From Variovorax paradoxus B4 (GTDB taxonomy: Bacteria; Pseudomonadota; Gammaproteobacteria; Burkholderiales; Burkholderiaceae_C), in NCBI RefSeq assembly GCF_000463015.1, contig NC_022247.1, positions 4,030,001 to 4,094,000 on the forward strand: 64,000 bases of DNA, written 5' to 3'. Under the pieces are notes generated by a model. That model saw only the letters and a list, made by a program, of their open reading frames with translations, was not told where the DNA came from and made no database searches. The position numbers were made by a program, and so were the translations under genes. Shown piece after piece: positions 8,720-19,967 of this stretch (its first letter is position 1; each line of letters begins with the position of its first letter).

Positions 8720-9415
8720 ATGCCCTCCTCCATCCCTCGCGATCCCTCGCTTGCGCCAGCCTTCAAGACCCTCCTCGCCGACCGGTACAGCTGCCGGGGC
8801 TACCTTGCCGAGCCCGTCGCGCGCGAGACGATCGATGCGATCCTTCAACTGGCACAGCGCACCGCCTCCTGGTGCAACTCGCAGCCATGGCAGGTGACCG
8901 TGACCAGTGCCGCAGCCACCGAACGGCTGCGCCACGCCTTCGATTCGGACGCAGCCGCGGCCGACGCCGCATTCGACATTGCACCGCCGACGGAATACCG
9001 CGGCGTGTACCGCGAGCGCCGCCGCGAATGCGGCTTTCAGCTGTACGAGAGCGTGGGCATTGCGCGCGGCGACCGCGAGGCCTCGCAGCGGCAGGCGCAG
9101 GAGAATTTCAGGTTCTTCGGCGCACCGCACCTGGCCCTCGTCACCACCGAGTCGCTGCTCGGCACCTATGGCGCACTGGACTGCGGCGCCTATGTCAACA
9201 ACTTCATGCTGGCGGCACGCAGCCTGGGCGTGGCCAGCATCGCCCAGGCGGCCGTGGCCTCGCGCTCGAAGCTCCTGCATCGCTGGTTCGACATTCCGGA
9301 CGATCGCCAGGTGGTGTGCGGCATCGCATTCGGCTACGAGGATCCGTCGCATCCGGCCAACCAGTTCCGCACGTCGCGCGCGCCGCTGGAGGAGGCTTGC
9401 CGATGGGTGGATTAG
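8720..9415 (+). CDS. Nitroreductase family protein
   Basis: A 231-residue FMN-dependent oxidoreductase. The N-terminal FMN-binding part reads RYSCRGYLAEPV with the conserved TASWCNSQPWQ stretch, and the C-terminal half has GVASIAQAAVA and GIAFGYEDP. Members reduce nitroaromatics, quinones or flavins using NAD(P)H. It begins 17 bp after the thioesterase stop, so it is probably in the same operon under the MarR operator. Confidence 0.85.
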   Translation: MPSSIPRDPSLAPAFKTLLADRYSCRGYLAEPVARETIDAILQLAQRTASWCNSQPWQVTVTSAAATERLRHAFDSDAAAADAAFDIAPPTEYRGVYRERRRECGFQLYESVGIARGDREASQRQAQENFRFFGAPHLALVTTESLLGTYGALDCGAYVNNFMLAARSLGVASIAQAAVASRSKLLHRWFDIPDDRQVVCGIAFGYEDPSHPANQFRTSRAPLEEACRWVD

Positions 9416-9457
9416 CAATGTAAGTGCAAGGACGTAAAAAACCGCCCCAAGGGCAGT

Positions 9458-9476
9458 GATAATGATTCTCATCGTC
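9458..9476. promoter_or_regulatory. Fur box upstream of ferric-iron importer
   Basis: The 19-mer GATAATGATTCTCATCGTC matches the classical Fur consensus GATAATGATAATCATTATC at most positions, including the whole left half. It lies 55 bp before the start of an iron-binding protein gene, where Fe-Fur would block transcription in iron-replete cells. A second partly complementary stretch at 9471-9495 could fold as a weak leader hairpin. Confidence 0.8.
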
Positions 9477-9531
9477 GCCTCGTGGTGGCGATGATTTCCC
9501 AAAACACGTCTCTGCACCTGGAGGATCCTTC

Positions 9532-10593
9532 ATGACCGACCGCCTCGGCGTCCAAGGCCGCGCCGCCCGCGCACTGATCGGCGTCACCGCCGCCTGGCTG
9601 GCTGCCGCCGCCCTGCCCGCCCACGCCGCCAACGACGAACTCACGCTCTACACCACGCGCGAAGCCGCGTTGATCCAGCCGCTGATCTCGGCCTTCAGCG
9701 CGCAGAGCAAGATCAAGGTCAACACCGTGTTCGTGAAGGACGGCCTGCTTGAGCGCGTCAAGGCCGAAGGCGCTCGCTCGCCGGCCGACGTGCTGATGAC
9801 GGTGGACATCGGCAACCTGATGGACCTGGTCGACGGCGGCGTGACGCAGCCGGTGAAATCGGCCGCGCTCGAATCGGCCGTGCCCGCCAACCTGCGCGGC
9901 GCCGACGGCCAGTGGTTCGCGCTCTCTCTGCGCGCGCGCGTGCTCTACGCCGACAGGAACCAGCCGCTCACCAGCTTCCGCTACGAAGATCTGGCCAACC
10001 CGAAGTGGAAGGGCAAGGTCTGCATCCGCGCGGGCCAGCATCCCTACAACACGGCATTGATCGCAGCAATGATCGCGCACGACGGCGAGGCCAAGACCGA
10101 GCAATGGCTGCGCGGCGTCAAGGCCAACCTGGCCCGCAAGGCCACGGGCGGCGACCGCGACGTGGCGCGCGACATCCTGGGCGGCATCTGCGACATCGGC
10201 CTGGCCAACTCCTACTACGTCGGCCAGATGAAGAGCGCTTCGGCCGGCACCGACGCACGCAAGTGGGGCGACGCCATCAAGGTGGTCCGCCCGACCTTTG
10301 CCGGTGCCAAGGGCGGCGGCACGCACGTCAACATCAGCGGTGCGGCCGTGGCCAGGAACGCGCCGCAGCGCGCCAACGCGGTCAAGCTGCTCGAGTTCCT
10401 GGTGTCGGAGCCGGCACAGGCGCTCTACGCGCAGGCCAACTATGAATATCCGGTGCGCAAGGGCGTGGCGCTCGATCCGATCATCGGAGAGACCATCGGC
10501 GAGCTGAAGGTCGATCCGCTGCCGCTCACCGAAATTGCCAAATACCGCAAGCAAGCAAGTGCCCTGGTCGACAAGGTCGGCTTCGATCAGTGA
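9532..10593 (+). CDS. fbpA: Fe(3+) ABC transporter periplasmic binding protein
   Basis: A 353-residue periplasmic protein with a signal peptide ending at AHA. The mature protein starts with LTLYTTREAALIQPLISAF, the class of FbpA/FutA iron binders. The adjacent tyrosines in NSYYVGQ, near residue 226, are the usual ferric-iron ligands of this family. GGAGGA lies upstream of the ATG. A Fur box at 9458-9476 and the downstream permease and ATPase genes make iron uptake the likely job. The symbol follows the family; FutA1 is an equivalent name. Confidence 0.9.
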   Translation: MTDRLGVQGRAARALIGVTAAWLAAAALPAHAANDELTLYTTREAALIQPLISAFSAQSKIKVNTVFVKDGLLERVKAEGARSPADVLMTVDIGNLMDLVDGGVTQPVKSAALESAVPANLRGADGQWFALSLRARVLYADRNQPLTSFRYEDLANPKWKGKVCIRAGQHPYNTALIAAMIAHDGEAKTEQWLRGVKANLARKATGGDRDVARDILGGICDIGLANSYYVGQMKSASAGTDARKWGDAIKVVRPTFAGAKGGGTHVNISGAAVARNAPQRANAVKLLEFLVSEPAQALYAQANYEYPVRKGVALDPIIGETIGELKVDPLPLTEIAKYRKQASALVDKVGFDQ

Positions 10594-10627
10594 TGGAAAT
10601 GGCAGGGCACGCCTTGCCGATGCCCGG

Positions 10628-12304
10628 ATGTTGATCGCGAGGCGCCACCCGCTGGTCCTGCAGGCGGCGGGCCCGTTCTGGCGCTGTGCCTCGATGGCCA
10701 TCGCGCTCGGCGTGCTCGCGCCGGTGCTCGTGCTCGCCTGGCTTGCGCTGGGCTCCGGCGTCGCGCACTGGGGGCCGCTGTTCGCCCACGTGCTGCCGCG
10801 GGCCGCGCTCAACACGGCCTTGCTGCTCGCGGGTGTGGGCGCGCTGGTGCTGGTGATCGGCACCGGCTGCGCATGGCTCGTGACGGCCTGCGACTTTCCG
10901 GGGCGCCGCGTGCTGAACTGGGCGCTGCTGCTGCCGCTCGCGATGCCGACGTACATCGTCGCCTTTGCCTACCTGGACCTGCTGCACCCGATCGGCCCGG
11001 TGCAGGGCGCGATCCGCTGGGCGCTGGGCTTCGACAGTCCGCGCCAGTTCCGCCTGCCCGATCTGCGCTCGATGCCGGGCGCAATCTTCGTGCTCGGCTT
11101 CGTGCTCTACCCCTATGTCTACATGACCGCGCGCGCCATGTTCATGACGCAGCCCGCGCACCTGATGGAAGCGGCGCGCACGCTGGGCGAAAGCCGGGGC
11201 GGCGCCTTCTTTCGCGTGGCGCTGCCGCTGGCACGGCCGGCGCTCGCGGTGGGCCTGAGCCTGGCGCTGCTCGAAACGCTCAACGACATCGGCGCCTCCG
11301 AATTCCTTGGCGTGAATACGCTCACGGTGGCGGTCTACACCACGTGGATCACGCGCTCCGACCTAGCCGGTGCGGCGCAGATCGCGTGCGCCATGCTGTT
11401 CGTGGTGGTCGCGCTGGTCTGGCTCGAACGCAACGGGCGCCGGCATCAGCGCTTCGGCTCGGCGCAGCGCATGCGCGCCATGCAGCCGCGGCGCCTGCAC
11501 GGCGCCGCCGCCTGGCTCGCCACCGCCACCGCGTCATTGCCGGTGCTGATCGGCTTCGTGGCGCCGGCCCTCTACCTGGTCTGGGAAAGCGCCAAGCGGC
11601 TGCGCCAGGGCGGCGGCGTGTCGCAAGGCCTGCTGGCAAGCCTCGGCAACACGATCACGCTGGCCGCCGGCGTCACCGTGGCGGCCGTGGCCGCGGGGCT
11701 GGTCGTGGCGTGGGCCACGCGCAGCCAGGGATCGCGCCCCAACCGCGCACGGTGGCAGGCGCGCGCAGCCACGCTGGGCTACGCGCTGCCCGGCACGGTA
11801 CTCGCCATCGGCCTGCTCACGCCCGCGCTTGCGTTCGACGCCGCGCTGGCCAGCGTGCTCGGCCTGCAGGGCTTGCCGCTCATGGGCGCGGGCATCGTGC
11901 TGGTAGCGGCCTGCGCAATCCGTTTTCTCGCCATGCCGGTCGGCGGCATCGAAGCCGGGCTCGCCCGCATTCCCCCCGCCATCGAGCAGGCTTCGCGGCT
12001 GCTGGGCGAGACCAGCGGCGGCACGCTCAGGCGCGTGCACCTGCCGCTTCTGCAACCCGCCATTGCCACGGGTGCGCTGCTGGTCTTCGTCGATGCAATG
12101 AAGGAACTGCCGGCCACGCTGCTGCTGCGGCCGGCCAATTTCGACACGCTGGCCACCTGGCTCTATGCCGAGGCCGCTCGCGGCACCTATGAAGAAGGCG
12201 CGATCGCCGCGCTCGCCATCGTGGCGGCCGGCCTGCTGCCCGTGGTGCTGCTGGCACGCAATCAACTGGGCACGCCAACGACCTTGCCCGCCGTGGAAAC
12301 ATGA
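10628..12304 (+). CDS. fbpB: Fe(3+) ABC transporter permease, fused double domain
   Basis: A 558-residue inner-membrane protein made of two binding-protein-dependent permease domains. Each carries an EAA-type loop that contacts the ATPase: EAARTLGESRGGAFFRVALPL in the first half and EQASRLLGETSGGTLRRVHLPL in the second. This fused layout is typical of FbpB/SfuB iron permeases. I chose ATG 10628 because the longer upstream frame overlaps fbpA. The stop overlaps the ATPase start. Confidence 0.9.
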   Translation: MLIARRHPLVLQAAGPFWRCASMAIALGVLAPVLVLAWLALGSGVAHWGPLFAHVLPRAALNTALLLAGVGALVLVIGTGCAWLVTACDFPGRRVLNWALLLPLAMPTYIVAFAYLDLLHPIGPVQGAIRWALGFDSPRQFRLPDLRSMPGAIFVLGFVLYPYVYMTARAMFMTQPAHLMEAARTLGESRGGAFFRVALPLARPALAVGLSLALLETLNDIGASEFLGVNTLTVAVYTTWITRSDLAGAAQIACAMLFVVVALVWLERNGRRHQRFGSAQRMRAMQPRRLHGAAAWLATATASLPVLIGFVAPALYLVWESAKRLRQGGGVSQGLLASLGNTITLAAGVTVAAVAAGLVVAWATRSQGSRPNRARWQARAATLGYALPGTVLAIGLLTPALAFDAALASVLGLQGLPLMGAGIVLVAACAIRFLAMPVGGIEAGLARIPPAIEQASRLLGETSGGTLRRVHLPLLQPAIATGALLVFVDAMKELPATLLLRPANFDTLATWLYAEAARGTYEEGAIAALAIVAAGLLPVVLLARNQLGTPTTLPAVET

Positions 12305-12984
12305 GTTCCCCTCTTTCCCTCGAATCGATCCAGCTCGCCTACGAAACGCCGCGCGGCCTGCATACCGTGGTCAACGACTTCTCGCTTTCGCTGCGTGCGG
12401 GCGAGATTGCCTGCCTGTTCGGTCCCTCGGGCTGCGGCAAGACCACGGTGCTGCGGGCGATCGCGGGCTTCGAGCCGCTGCGCGCCGGCACCATCCGGCT
12501 CGGCGACGTGCTGCTCTCCTCGACCCAGGTGCACCTGCCGCCCGAGCAGCGGCGCGTGGGCATGATGTTCCAGGAGTACGCGCTGTTTCCCCATCTGTCG
12601 GCAGGCCAGAACGTGGCCTTTGGCCTGCGCCGCTCGAGCCGTGCGCAGCAACGGGCGCGCGTGGCCGAGATGCTGGCGCTGGTGGGCCTGGCCGATGCCG
12701 GCGAGCGCTTTCCGCATGAACTCTCGGGCGGCCAGCAGCAGCGCATTGCGCTCGCCCGCGCACTGGCGCCTTCGCCCGCGCTGCTGCTGCTCGACGAGCC
12801 GTTTTCAAACCTCGACGGCGGCACGCGCGAACGCCTCACGGCGCAGGTGCGCGGCATCCTTCAGCGCGCCGGGCAAACCGCGATCCTGGTCACCCACAAC
12901 GAGGCCGAGGCCCATGCCATGGCCGACCGGATCGGCGTGATGCACGGCGGCCGCATCACGCACTGGCTGGACACCGCCAAATAG
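12301..12984 (+). CDS. fbpC: Fe(3+) ABC transporter ATP-binding protein
   Basis: A 227-residue ABC ATPase with Walker [10 protein letters not shown], signature [15 protein letters not shown] and Walker [13 protein letters not shown]. It overlaps the permease gene by four bases (ATGA), and a terminator follows. FbpC proteins are usually near 350 residues with a C-terminal regulatory domain; this one ends soon after the H-loop (VTHNEAEA), so that extension is absent. It should power ferric-iron import with the two preceding proteins. Confidence 0.9.
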   Translation: MSSPLSLESIQLAYETPRGLHTVVNDFSLSLRAGEIACLFGPSGCGKTTVLRAIAGFEPLRAGTIRLGDVLLSSTQVHLPPEQRRVGMMFQEYALFPHLSAGQNVAFGLRRSSRAQQRARVAEMLALVGLADAGERFPHELSGGQQQRIALARALAPSPALLLLDEPFSNLDGGTRERLTAQVRGILQRAGQTAILVTHNEAEAHAMADRIGVMHGGRITHWLDTAK

Positions 12985-12992
12985 CACAAGGC

Positions 12993-13016
12993 GCCCATCC
13001 GGCGAATGGGCTTTTC
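12993..13016 (+). terminator. Rho-independent terminator after fbpC
   Basis: A six-base stem GCCCAT/ATGGGC with a seven-base loop is followed directly by TTTT. It begins nine bases after the fbpC stop and closes the iron-import operon. Confidence 0.7.
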
Positions 13017-13089
13017 GGGAAAAGGTTGTTCGGGGCCGCAAGAATTGCCGCGGTCCCACCTTCAACTTTTTCCGGAACGCCAACTCGCC

Positions 13090-13767
13090 ATGTCCAAGCC
13101 CCTCACTCTCGTCAGCCACCTGCTGTGCCCCTATGTGCAGCGCGCCGCCATCGCACTGGCCGAAAAGAACGTGCCCTTCGAGCGCGTGGTGATCGACCTT
13201 GCGAACAAGCCGGACTGGTTCGTTGCCATCTCGCCGCTGGGCAAGGTGCCGCTGCTGCGGCTTCAGCGCCCCGACGGCAGCGAGGCGGTGCTGTTCGAGA
13301 GCAACGTGATCTGCGAGTACCTCGAAGAGACCCAGCCCGGCCCGCGCCTGCATCCCGAAGATCCGCTCACCCGCGCCGAGCATCGCGCGTGGATGGAGTT
13401 CGGCTCGGCCATCCTGGGCGACCTGTGGGGCTACGAAACCACGCACGACGCCGAAGTGTTCGAGCAGAAGCGCCTGGCCCTTGCCGCCAAGTTCGAGCGC
13501 GTCGAAGCCGCGCTGGGCACGGGCCCCTATTTCGCCGGCAAGGACTTCAGCCTGGTGGATGCGGTGTTCGCGCCGATCTTTCGCTACTTCGAGGTATTCG
13601 ACGAGATCAGCAATTCACACATCTTCGATGCCCTGCCCAAGGTGAATGCCTGGCGCAAGGCGCTGGCGGCGCGGCCGAGCGTGCGCAGCGCGGTGGTGCC
13701 GGAGTATCCGCAGCACCTGCGCGAATTCCTGCGCAAGCACGAGGCGCACTTGCTCGCGCTCGCCTAG
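13090..13767 (+). CDS. Glutathione S-transferase family protein
   Basis: A 225-residue cytosolic GST. The N-terminal thioredoxin-like domain contains [13 protein letters not shown], a Cys-Pro active-site pattern as in omega or beta-type GSTs that act by thiol exchange, and the glutathione-binding [13 protein letters not shown]. The C-terminal helical domain has the [12 protein letters not shown] motif. It is followed by glyoxalase I, which also uses glutathione. The specific substrate is unknown. Confidence 0.88.
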   Translation: MSKPLTLVSHLLCPYVQRAAIALAEKNVPFERVVIDLANKPDWFVAISPLGKVPLLRLQRPDGSEAVLFESNVICEYLEETQPGPRLHPEDPLTRAEHRAWMEFGSAILGDLWGYETTHDAEVFEQKRLALAAKFERVEAALGTGPYFAGKDFSLVDAVFAPIFRYFEVFDEISNSHIFDALPKVNAWRKALAARPSVRSAVVPEYPQHLREFLRKHEAHLLALA

Positions 13768-13811
13768 AACCGACAATGGAATCCTTCCCCCGCAACAACA
13801 GATCCCACGAG

Positions 13812-14252
13812 ATGCGACTCCTCCACACCATGCTGCGCGTCGGCAACCTCCAGCGTTCGATCGACTTCTACACCCAGGTGCTTGGCATGAGCCTGCTGCG
13901 CACTTCGGAGAACCCCGAGTACAAATACAGCCTCGCCTTCGTCGGCTACGGCGGCGGCAACCCCGGGCAGGCCGAGATCGAGCTCACCTACAACTGGGGC
14001 ACCGAAAGCTACGAACTCGGCACCGCCTACGGCCACATCGCGCTGGGCGTGCCCGACGCCTACGCGGCTTGCGAAAAGATCAAGGCCGCCGGCGGCAACG
14101 TCACGCGCGAAGCCGGCCCCGTGAAAGGCGGCACCACGGTGATCGCCTTCGTGACCGATCCCGACGGCTACAAGATCGAGCTCATACAAGACAAGGCAAA
14201 GGCTTCTGGCGACAGCCACCCAGCCAGTTCGGACGCCTTGCGCGCGTCCTAG
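13812..14252 (+). CDS. gloA: Lactoylglutathione lyase (glyoxalase I)
   Basis: A 146-residue enzyme that converts the methylglyoxal-glutathione hemithioacetal to S-lactoylglutathione. It closely resembles the E. coli enzyme, and the four metal ligands are in place: H5, E57, H75 and E123, as expected for the Ni-type class. An in-frame ATG at 13775 would add a 12-residue tail; I prefer 13812 because [10 protein letters not shown] is the family N-terminus. The C-terminal 15 residues beyond the core are Ala/Ser-rich and variable. Confidence 0.95.
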   Translation: MRLLHTMLRVGNLQRSIDFYTQVLGMSLLRTSENPEYKYSLAFVGYGGGNPGQAEIELTYNWGTESYELGTAYGHIALGVPDAYAACEKIKAAGGNVTREAGPVKGGTTVIAFVTDPDGYKIELIQDKAKASGDSHPASSDALRAS

Positions 14253-14277
14253 CCGGGCCGCCCCGGCGCCCGGCTCC

Positions 14278-14296
14278 GCCGTGAGCGCGTCACGGC
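14278..14296. terminator. Hairpin after gloA, possible terminator
   Basis: A perfect 7-bp inverted repeat, GCCGTGA and TCACGGC with a five-base loop, lies 26 bp after the gloA stop. No T-run follows, so it may only stabilise the 3' end or aid Rho-dependent termination. It marks the left edge of an AT-richer islet. Confidence 0.4.
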
Positions 14297-14317
14297 CGCC
14301 GAATTGAGGATACAAAT

Positions 14318-14338
14318 GATCACCTTTTAAAGGCGATC
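14318..14338. repeat. 21-bp imperfect palindrome before the polysaccharide islet
   Basis: The stretch reads the same on both strands apart from one pair of arm positions and the central base, with GATC at both ends and CCTTTTAAAGG in the middle. It could be an operator or a hairpin for the two genes that follow at 14525 and 15679. No binding protein can be named. Confidence 0.4.
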
Positions 14339-14524
14339 GGCATATTCTTTGCTGGTATTTTCAAGGGGTAGTGCTGATGCAAGACGCATCACATTCTGAT
14401 ACTCGGAATCGCGATCAAAGAGCTTCACAGTTCAGCAAGATCGTCCATTCGGACGCGGCACCGAATGCTCCTTACTCTTTGAACTATCTTCTACATGAGC
14501 GCTTCCTTCCAAGCGGAATGAAAA

Positions 14525-15682
14525 TTGACCATTCTGAGCATACGCGGCAAGCCCATTGATCCGGCCATATCGCTGATCATCTTTTTCTTTTCCGCCCTGA
14601 TTGTCGGCGTCATTCCGTTCCTCTATCACGACACGGCGGCCCAGAATTTCCCCGACGAAGAAACGCTATTGAGCTTCTTCGGGGCCGATTTGTGCCAGCT
14701 CACCTCCACCACGATCGAGGAAAGAAACTCCTACGCTTGCAGCGCATTCCTGCTGGAGTCGGCCGGATTGAGCGCCAAGACGGCGCCCATTGCCGGCGCT
14801 TTTCTGAGCGTCACGCTGACCGTCATACCGATTCTCCAATTCAGCAGAATTCCCCTTGGCGTCTTTTTCGTATCGCTCGGATGGGGATTCATCAGAGCCA
14901 TTTTCCTGTCGGTTCTTTCAAAGGACATGCTGTCGGCCTGCGTGGTGCTTCTCTCGATCATGGCAGCGCAACACAGCGCGTTCGGGCTGACGTGGTTCCT
15001 GTCGTCGACGATCTACGGCTGGGTGGTTAGAAAATATTGGCTCCTGGTCAGTGCCGTCTGGCTTGGACTGCGATTGATAAGAAAGCAGCTCACCGTATTC
15101 AGGCTCTTGGTCATCATCGTCGTGGTCTACATCGCGCTCGCGCTGACATTCCAGATCGCACTTGGCGCCACCCTGGACTTTGCCCGCGCAACGGTCAACG
15201 AAAACCGGGAAGTCGGCGCCGAAGGATCGCGAACGGTCATCGAGGCGGTCATCGCCTCCGACAACGCCCTGCTGCAGGCGCTCAATGCCACGATCACATT
15301 CTTCCGGCTGGCATTTCCGCTCGAGCTTCTGCGCTTCGGGTCGGTCAGCCAATTGGCGTTCATCTCGATCATGCCTTTCACGTTCGTATGGATGGTGAAA
15401 GTCATCGTCGAGGGCGCGAAATCGAGCAACAAGAACCTGATCCAGGCCGGCAAGGTGGCCCTTGCGCCCCTGTCCTTCCTCATCATCGAGGGGGTGTTCG
15501 AGCCCGACTTCGGCTCATTTGCCCGCCACTTCGCCATCGTGAGTCCGCTCGTCTTTTCTGCCATGGCGCTGGCGCAGAAAACCGAGCTGGCCGAAAGGAG
15601 GCTCCTGCGGCGCAGGCAGGCCGCCGCCATTTCAAGCAGCCCGCTCTTTGTTCGCCCCACCCGTCAGGATCGCATTTCGTGA
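14525..15682 (+). CDS. Polytopic membrane protein, possible polysaccharide polymerase
   Basis: A 385-residue protein with many hydrophobic segments and a basic cytoplasmic tail (ERRLLRRRQ). Its arrangement is like EpsG/Wzy-type polymerases, but I see no diagnostic motif, so the role is inferred from membrane topology and from the acyltransferase that follows with a four-base overlap. An in-frame stop lies one codon before the TTG at 14525, so no upstream start exists and TTG is the best candidate; the next Met is deep inside the protein. Base composition is clearly more AT-rich than the neighbours, suggesting transfer. Confidence 0.6.
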   Translation: MTILSIRGKPIDPAISLIIFFFSALIVGVIPFLYHDTAAQNFPDEETLLSFFGADLCQLTSTTIEERNSYACSAFLLESAGLSAKTAPIAGAFLSVTLTVIPILQFSRIPLGVFFVSLGWGFIRAIFLSVLSKDMLSACVVLLSIMAAQHSAFGLTWFLSSTIYGWVVRKYWLLVSAVWLGLRLIRKQLTVFRLLVIIVVVYIALALTFQIALGATLDFARATVNENREVGAEGSRTVIEAVIASDNALLQALNATITFFRLAFPLELLRFGSVSQLAFISIMPFTFVWMVKVIVEGAKSSNKNLIQAGKVALAPLSFLIIEGVFEPDFGSFARHFAIVSPLVFSAMALAQKTELAERRLLRRRQAAAISSSPLFVRPTRQDRIS

Positions 15683-16740
15683 AATCCCAATCCATTGCGG
15701 TGGACCAGCCACAGTACGTCGAATCCATTCAGGCAGGAAGAGGCATTGCCGCGCTTCTGGTCGTGATTCACCATGCAGCACAGAAAGCACATGCCCTTTC
15801 CGGTGGCGCCATTCCACTGTTCGATTTCGGGATCATCGGGGTCGATATATTCTTCATGATCAGCGGCTTCATCATCTACTTTGTCACGGCCAACAAGACC
15901 ATGACGCACGTGGAATTCATGGAGAAACGGATCATCCGGGTGTTTCCCCTGTATTGGGGACTCTCCTTGCTGGCACTGCTGGTCTTCATCTTTGTGCCGA
16001 AGCTGATCAACAGCAATGCCCAGCAACCCTCCGACATCGCCGCGTCGTTCTTCTTGTGGCCCACATCCGCCCCGTACCTGGTCAACAACGGATGGACGCT
16101 CACCTATGAGATCATCTTCTACGGGTTGTGGGCCCTGGTCGCACTGCCGACCGCAAGGCCGAAGAACGCCTACCTCGCGTGCCTGGTATTGGCCGCCGCA
16201 TCGTTCATTGGATTGCTTTCCGGCATCGACTACAAGGTAATGAATTTTTCCTTGTTCCTGGAGTTTGCATTCGGAGTGGCAATTGGCGTCGCGTTCAAGA
16301 AAGGGCTGATCCGGCAGAGCACGCCAGCCTCCATCGTCTTGATAGTCGTCGGGGCTTTTCTTGCGCACCTGGCAATTTCCGAAGGCCTTGGAAGCAGCGA
16401 ACTCAGGGGATTTGCACTGGCAATTCCTTCCGCGATGATTTTCTTCGGGTTGATATCGCTTGGACCGTTCTGGGCAAGGCTGCGCGTGATACTGGCCATT
16501 GGGGACAGCTCCTACTCGCTGTACCTGTTTCACCCCTTCATCCTGGTTGCCATCCCGCTCACGGTCAAATTGCTCGGCTTCACCTCGGTGCCTCAGATCC
16601 TTGCCATTTCCGTTGCGATCTGTATCGCGTCGATCTGGGCTTCGCACATGGTCTACAGGTTCGTGGAATTCCCGCTCACGCAGATGATGCGGGGGATGAT
16701 CAAGTCCGCGAAATCCTTCAACGCGGCCAGGGCAAGGTGA
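15679..16740 (+). CDS. Acyltransferase 3 family membrane protein
   Basis: A 353-residue inner-membrane acyltransferase of the type that O-acetylates exopolysaccharide or O-antigen. It starts with the diagnostic SIQAGRGIAALLVVIHHA, where the His is catalytic, followed by GVDIFFMISGFII and a run of about ten membrane helices. The GTG start overlaps the preceding stop (GTGA), so the two genes are coupled. Like its partner it is AT-richer than the surroundings. The polymer it modifies is not encoded in the window. Confidence 0.85.
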   Translation: MKSQSIAVDQPQYVESIQAGRGIAALLVVIHHAAQKAHALSGGAIPLFDFGIIGVDIFFMISGFIIYFVTANKTMTHVEFMEKRIIRVFPLYWGLSLLALLVFIFVPKLINSNAQQPSDIAASFFLWPTSAPYLVNNGWTLTYEIIFYGLWALVALPTARPKNAYLACLVLAAASFIGLLSGIDYKVMNFSLFLEFAFGVAIGVAFKKGLIRQSTPASIVLIVVGAFLAHLAISEGLGSSELRGFALAIPSAMIFFGLISLGPFWARLRVILAIGDSSYSLYLFHPFILVAIPLTVKLLGFTSVPQILAISVAICIASIWASHMVYRFVEFPLTQMMRGMIKSAKSFNAARAR

Positions 16741-16752
16741 TTGTGCCGCGGT

Positions 16753-17481
16753 TCAGCAGCCCAGCAGGTCGGCCAGCTGCCTGATGTCGCGCGCGTGCAG
16801 GTTGTTGTCCGGATTCGGCGAAATGTCCTTCGGCTGGGCGCGGCCGAATTCATGGGGCCGCTCGATGTAGGCGGTCTTGAGGCCGCATACGCGCGCGGCG
16901 GCCAGGTCGTCGTGGTGCGCTGCGGCCAGCATGACCTGCCCCGGCGTCGCGTCGAACACGCCCGCCACGCCAAGGTAGGTGCGCGGATCGGGCTTGTAGG
17001 CCTTGAACACCTCGGCCGACAGCACGCAGTCCCAGGGCAGGCCGGCGCGCTTGGCCATTTCGGTCAAAAGGCCGATGTTGCCGTTGGAGAGCGTGCAGAT
17101 GGTGAATTTCTTCTTGAGGCGCGTGAGCCCTTCCACCGCATCTGGCCATGCCGGCAGCCGGTGCCAGGCCCGGCTCAGGTCGCGCTTGGCGGCGGTATCG
17201 AGCCGGTCGGCCAGGCTGAAATCGTGCAGCACCTGTTCGAGCATGCTCAGGTGCAGTTCGTCGAGCAGCGTGAAGCCGCCCTCGCCCGCTGCGATGCGTT
17301 CCATCACGGATTTCATGGCAGGCTGGTAGCCCGCACGCCAAGCCAGCGCAAAGGCGGCGCCGTCGACGCCGGGCAATACGCGCTCGGCCTCGGCGGCGAT
17401 GCCGCTGTGCCAATCGACCACGGTGCCGAAAACGTCGAATGCAATGACCTTCAGGTCACTGGCGTCGAAATCCGCACGCAT
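16753..17481 (-). CDS. HAD-superfamily hydrolase, haloacid dehalogenase type II-like
   Basis: A 242-residue HAD protein. Motif 1 (IAFDVFGTVVDW) holds the nucleophilic Asp, motif 2 is TLSNGN, the Lys of motif 3 is in FKAYKPDP, and motif 4 contributes acidic residues in AAHHDDLAAA. The pattern is that of 2-haloacid dehalogenases, but many relatives are phosphatases. It starts seven bases after eda on the same strand, so it is the third gene of an Entner-Doudoroff operon. A role in clearing a sugar-phosphate or keto-acid by-product is possible but unproved. Confidence 0.85.
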   Translation of the reverse strand: MRADFDASDLKVIAFDVFGTVVDWHSGIAAEAERVLPGVDGAAFALAWRAGYQPAMKSVMERIAAGEGGFTLLDELHLSMLEQVLHDFSLADRLDTAAKRDLSRAWHRLPAWPDAVEGLTRLKKKFTICTLSNGNIGLLTEMAKRAGLPWDCVLSAEVFKAYKPDPRTYLGVAGVFDATPGQVMLAAAHHDDLAAARVCGLKTAYIERPHEFGRAQPKDISPNPDNNLHARDIRQLADLLGC

Positions 17482-17488
17482 GATCGGA

Positions 17489-18124
17489 TCAGCGTGCGAG
17501 CTGGCTCGCTGCGCGTGCGAGCTGCTCGATGCGCGCCCAGTCGCCGTTGCGGATGGCGTCGGCCGGCACGATCCACGAGCCGCCCACGCACGCCACGTTC
17601 GAGAGCGCGAGAAACTCGGCTGCGTTGTCCGCATGGATGCCGCCCGTCGGGCAGAAGGTCACGTCGCCGAACGGGCCCTGCCACGCCTTCAGCATGGGGA
17701 TGCCGCCCGCCTGCAGCGCGGGAAAGAACTTGAGTTCGGTGTATCCGTCTTCCTGCGCCGTCATGATCTCGCTGCCGGTGGCGACGCCGGGCAAGAGCGG
17801 CAGGCCGAGGTCGTGGCAGGCCTTGCCGACCGCGCGCGTATAGCCCGGACTCACGCCGAACTTCGCGCCGGCCAGCGCCGAGGCCTGCGCGTCGGCCGCG
17901 CTGCGGATGGTGCCCGCGCCGGCCACGGCCTCGGGCACGTCCCTGGCAATGGCCTCGATGCATTCGAGCGCCTGCGGCGTGCGCAAAGTGACCTCGAGCA
18001 TGCGGATGCCACCGGCCACCAGCGCGCGCGCGAGCGGAATGGCATGTTTCACGTCGTGCAGCACGATCACCGGAATGACCGGTGCATCGCGCATGACGTC
18101 GAGTGCGGTGAGTTTGTCTGTCAT
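17489..18124 (-). CDS. eda: KDPG aldolase (Entner-Doudoroff)
   Basis: A 211-residue class I aldolase that cleaves 2-keto-3-deoxy-6-phosphogluconate to pyruvate and glyceraldehyde 3-phosphate; many homologues also act on 4-hydroxy-2-oxoglutarate. The expected motifs are LEVTLRTP with catalytic Glu, GAGTI, VSPGYT, the Schiff-base Lys in ELKFFPA and the phosphate-binding PTGGI with GGSW. It lies 16 bp downstream of edd, which fixes its pathway. Confidence 0.93.
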   Translation of the reverse strand: MTDKLTALDVMRDAPVIPVIVLHDVKHAIPLARALVAGGIRMLEVTLRTPQALECIEAIARDVPEAVAGAGTIRSAADAQASALAGAKFGVSPGYTRAVGKACHDLGLPLLPGVATGSEIMTAQEDGYTELKFFPALQAGGIPMLKAWQGPFGDVTFCPTGGIHADNAAEFLALSNVACVGGSWIVPADAIRNGDWARIEQLARAASQLAR

Positions 18125-18140
18125 TTCATTGCTCCAATGT

Positions 18141-19967
<1,827 letters not shown>

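Noticed and set aside
14371..14559. 62-codon ORF (GTG start) overlapping the start of the membrane protein at 14525
   Set aside because: It has an AGGGG-like ribosome site and could be a coupled leader, but there is no homology, hydrophobic segment or coding bias to support it. Kept as a possibility only.
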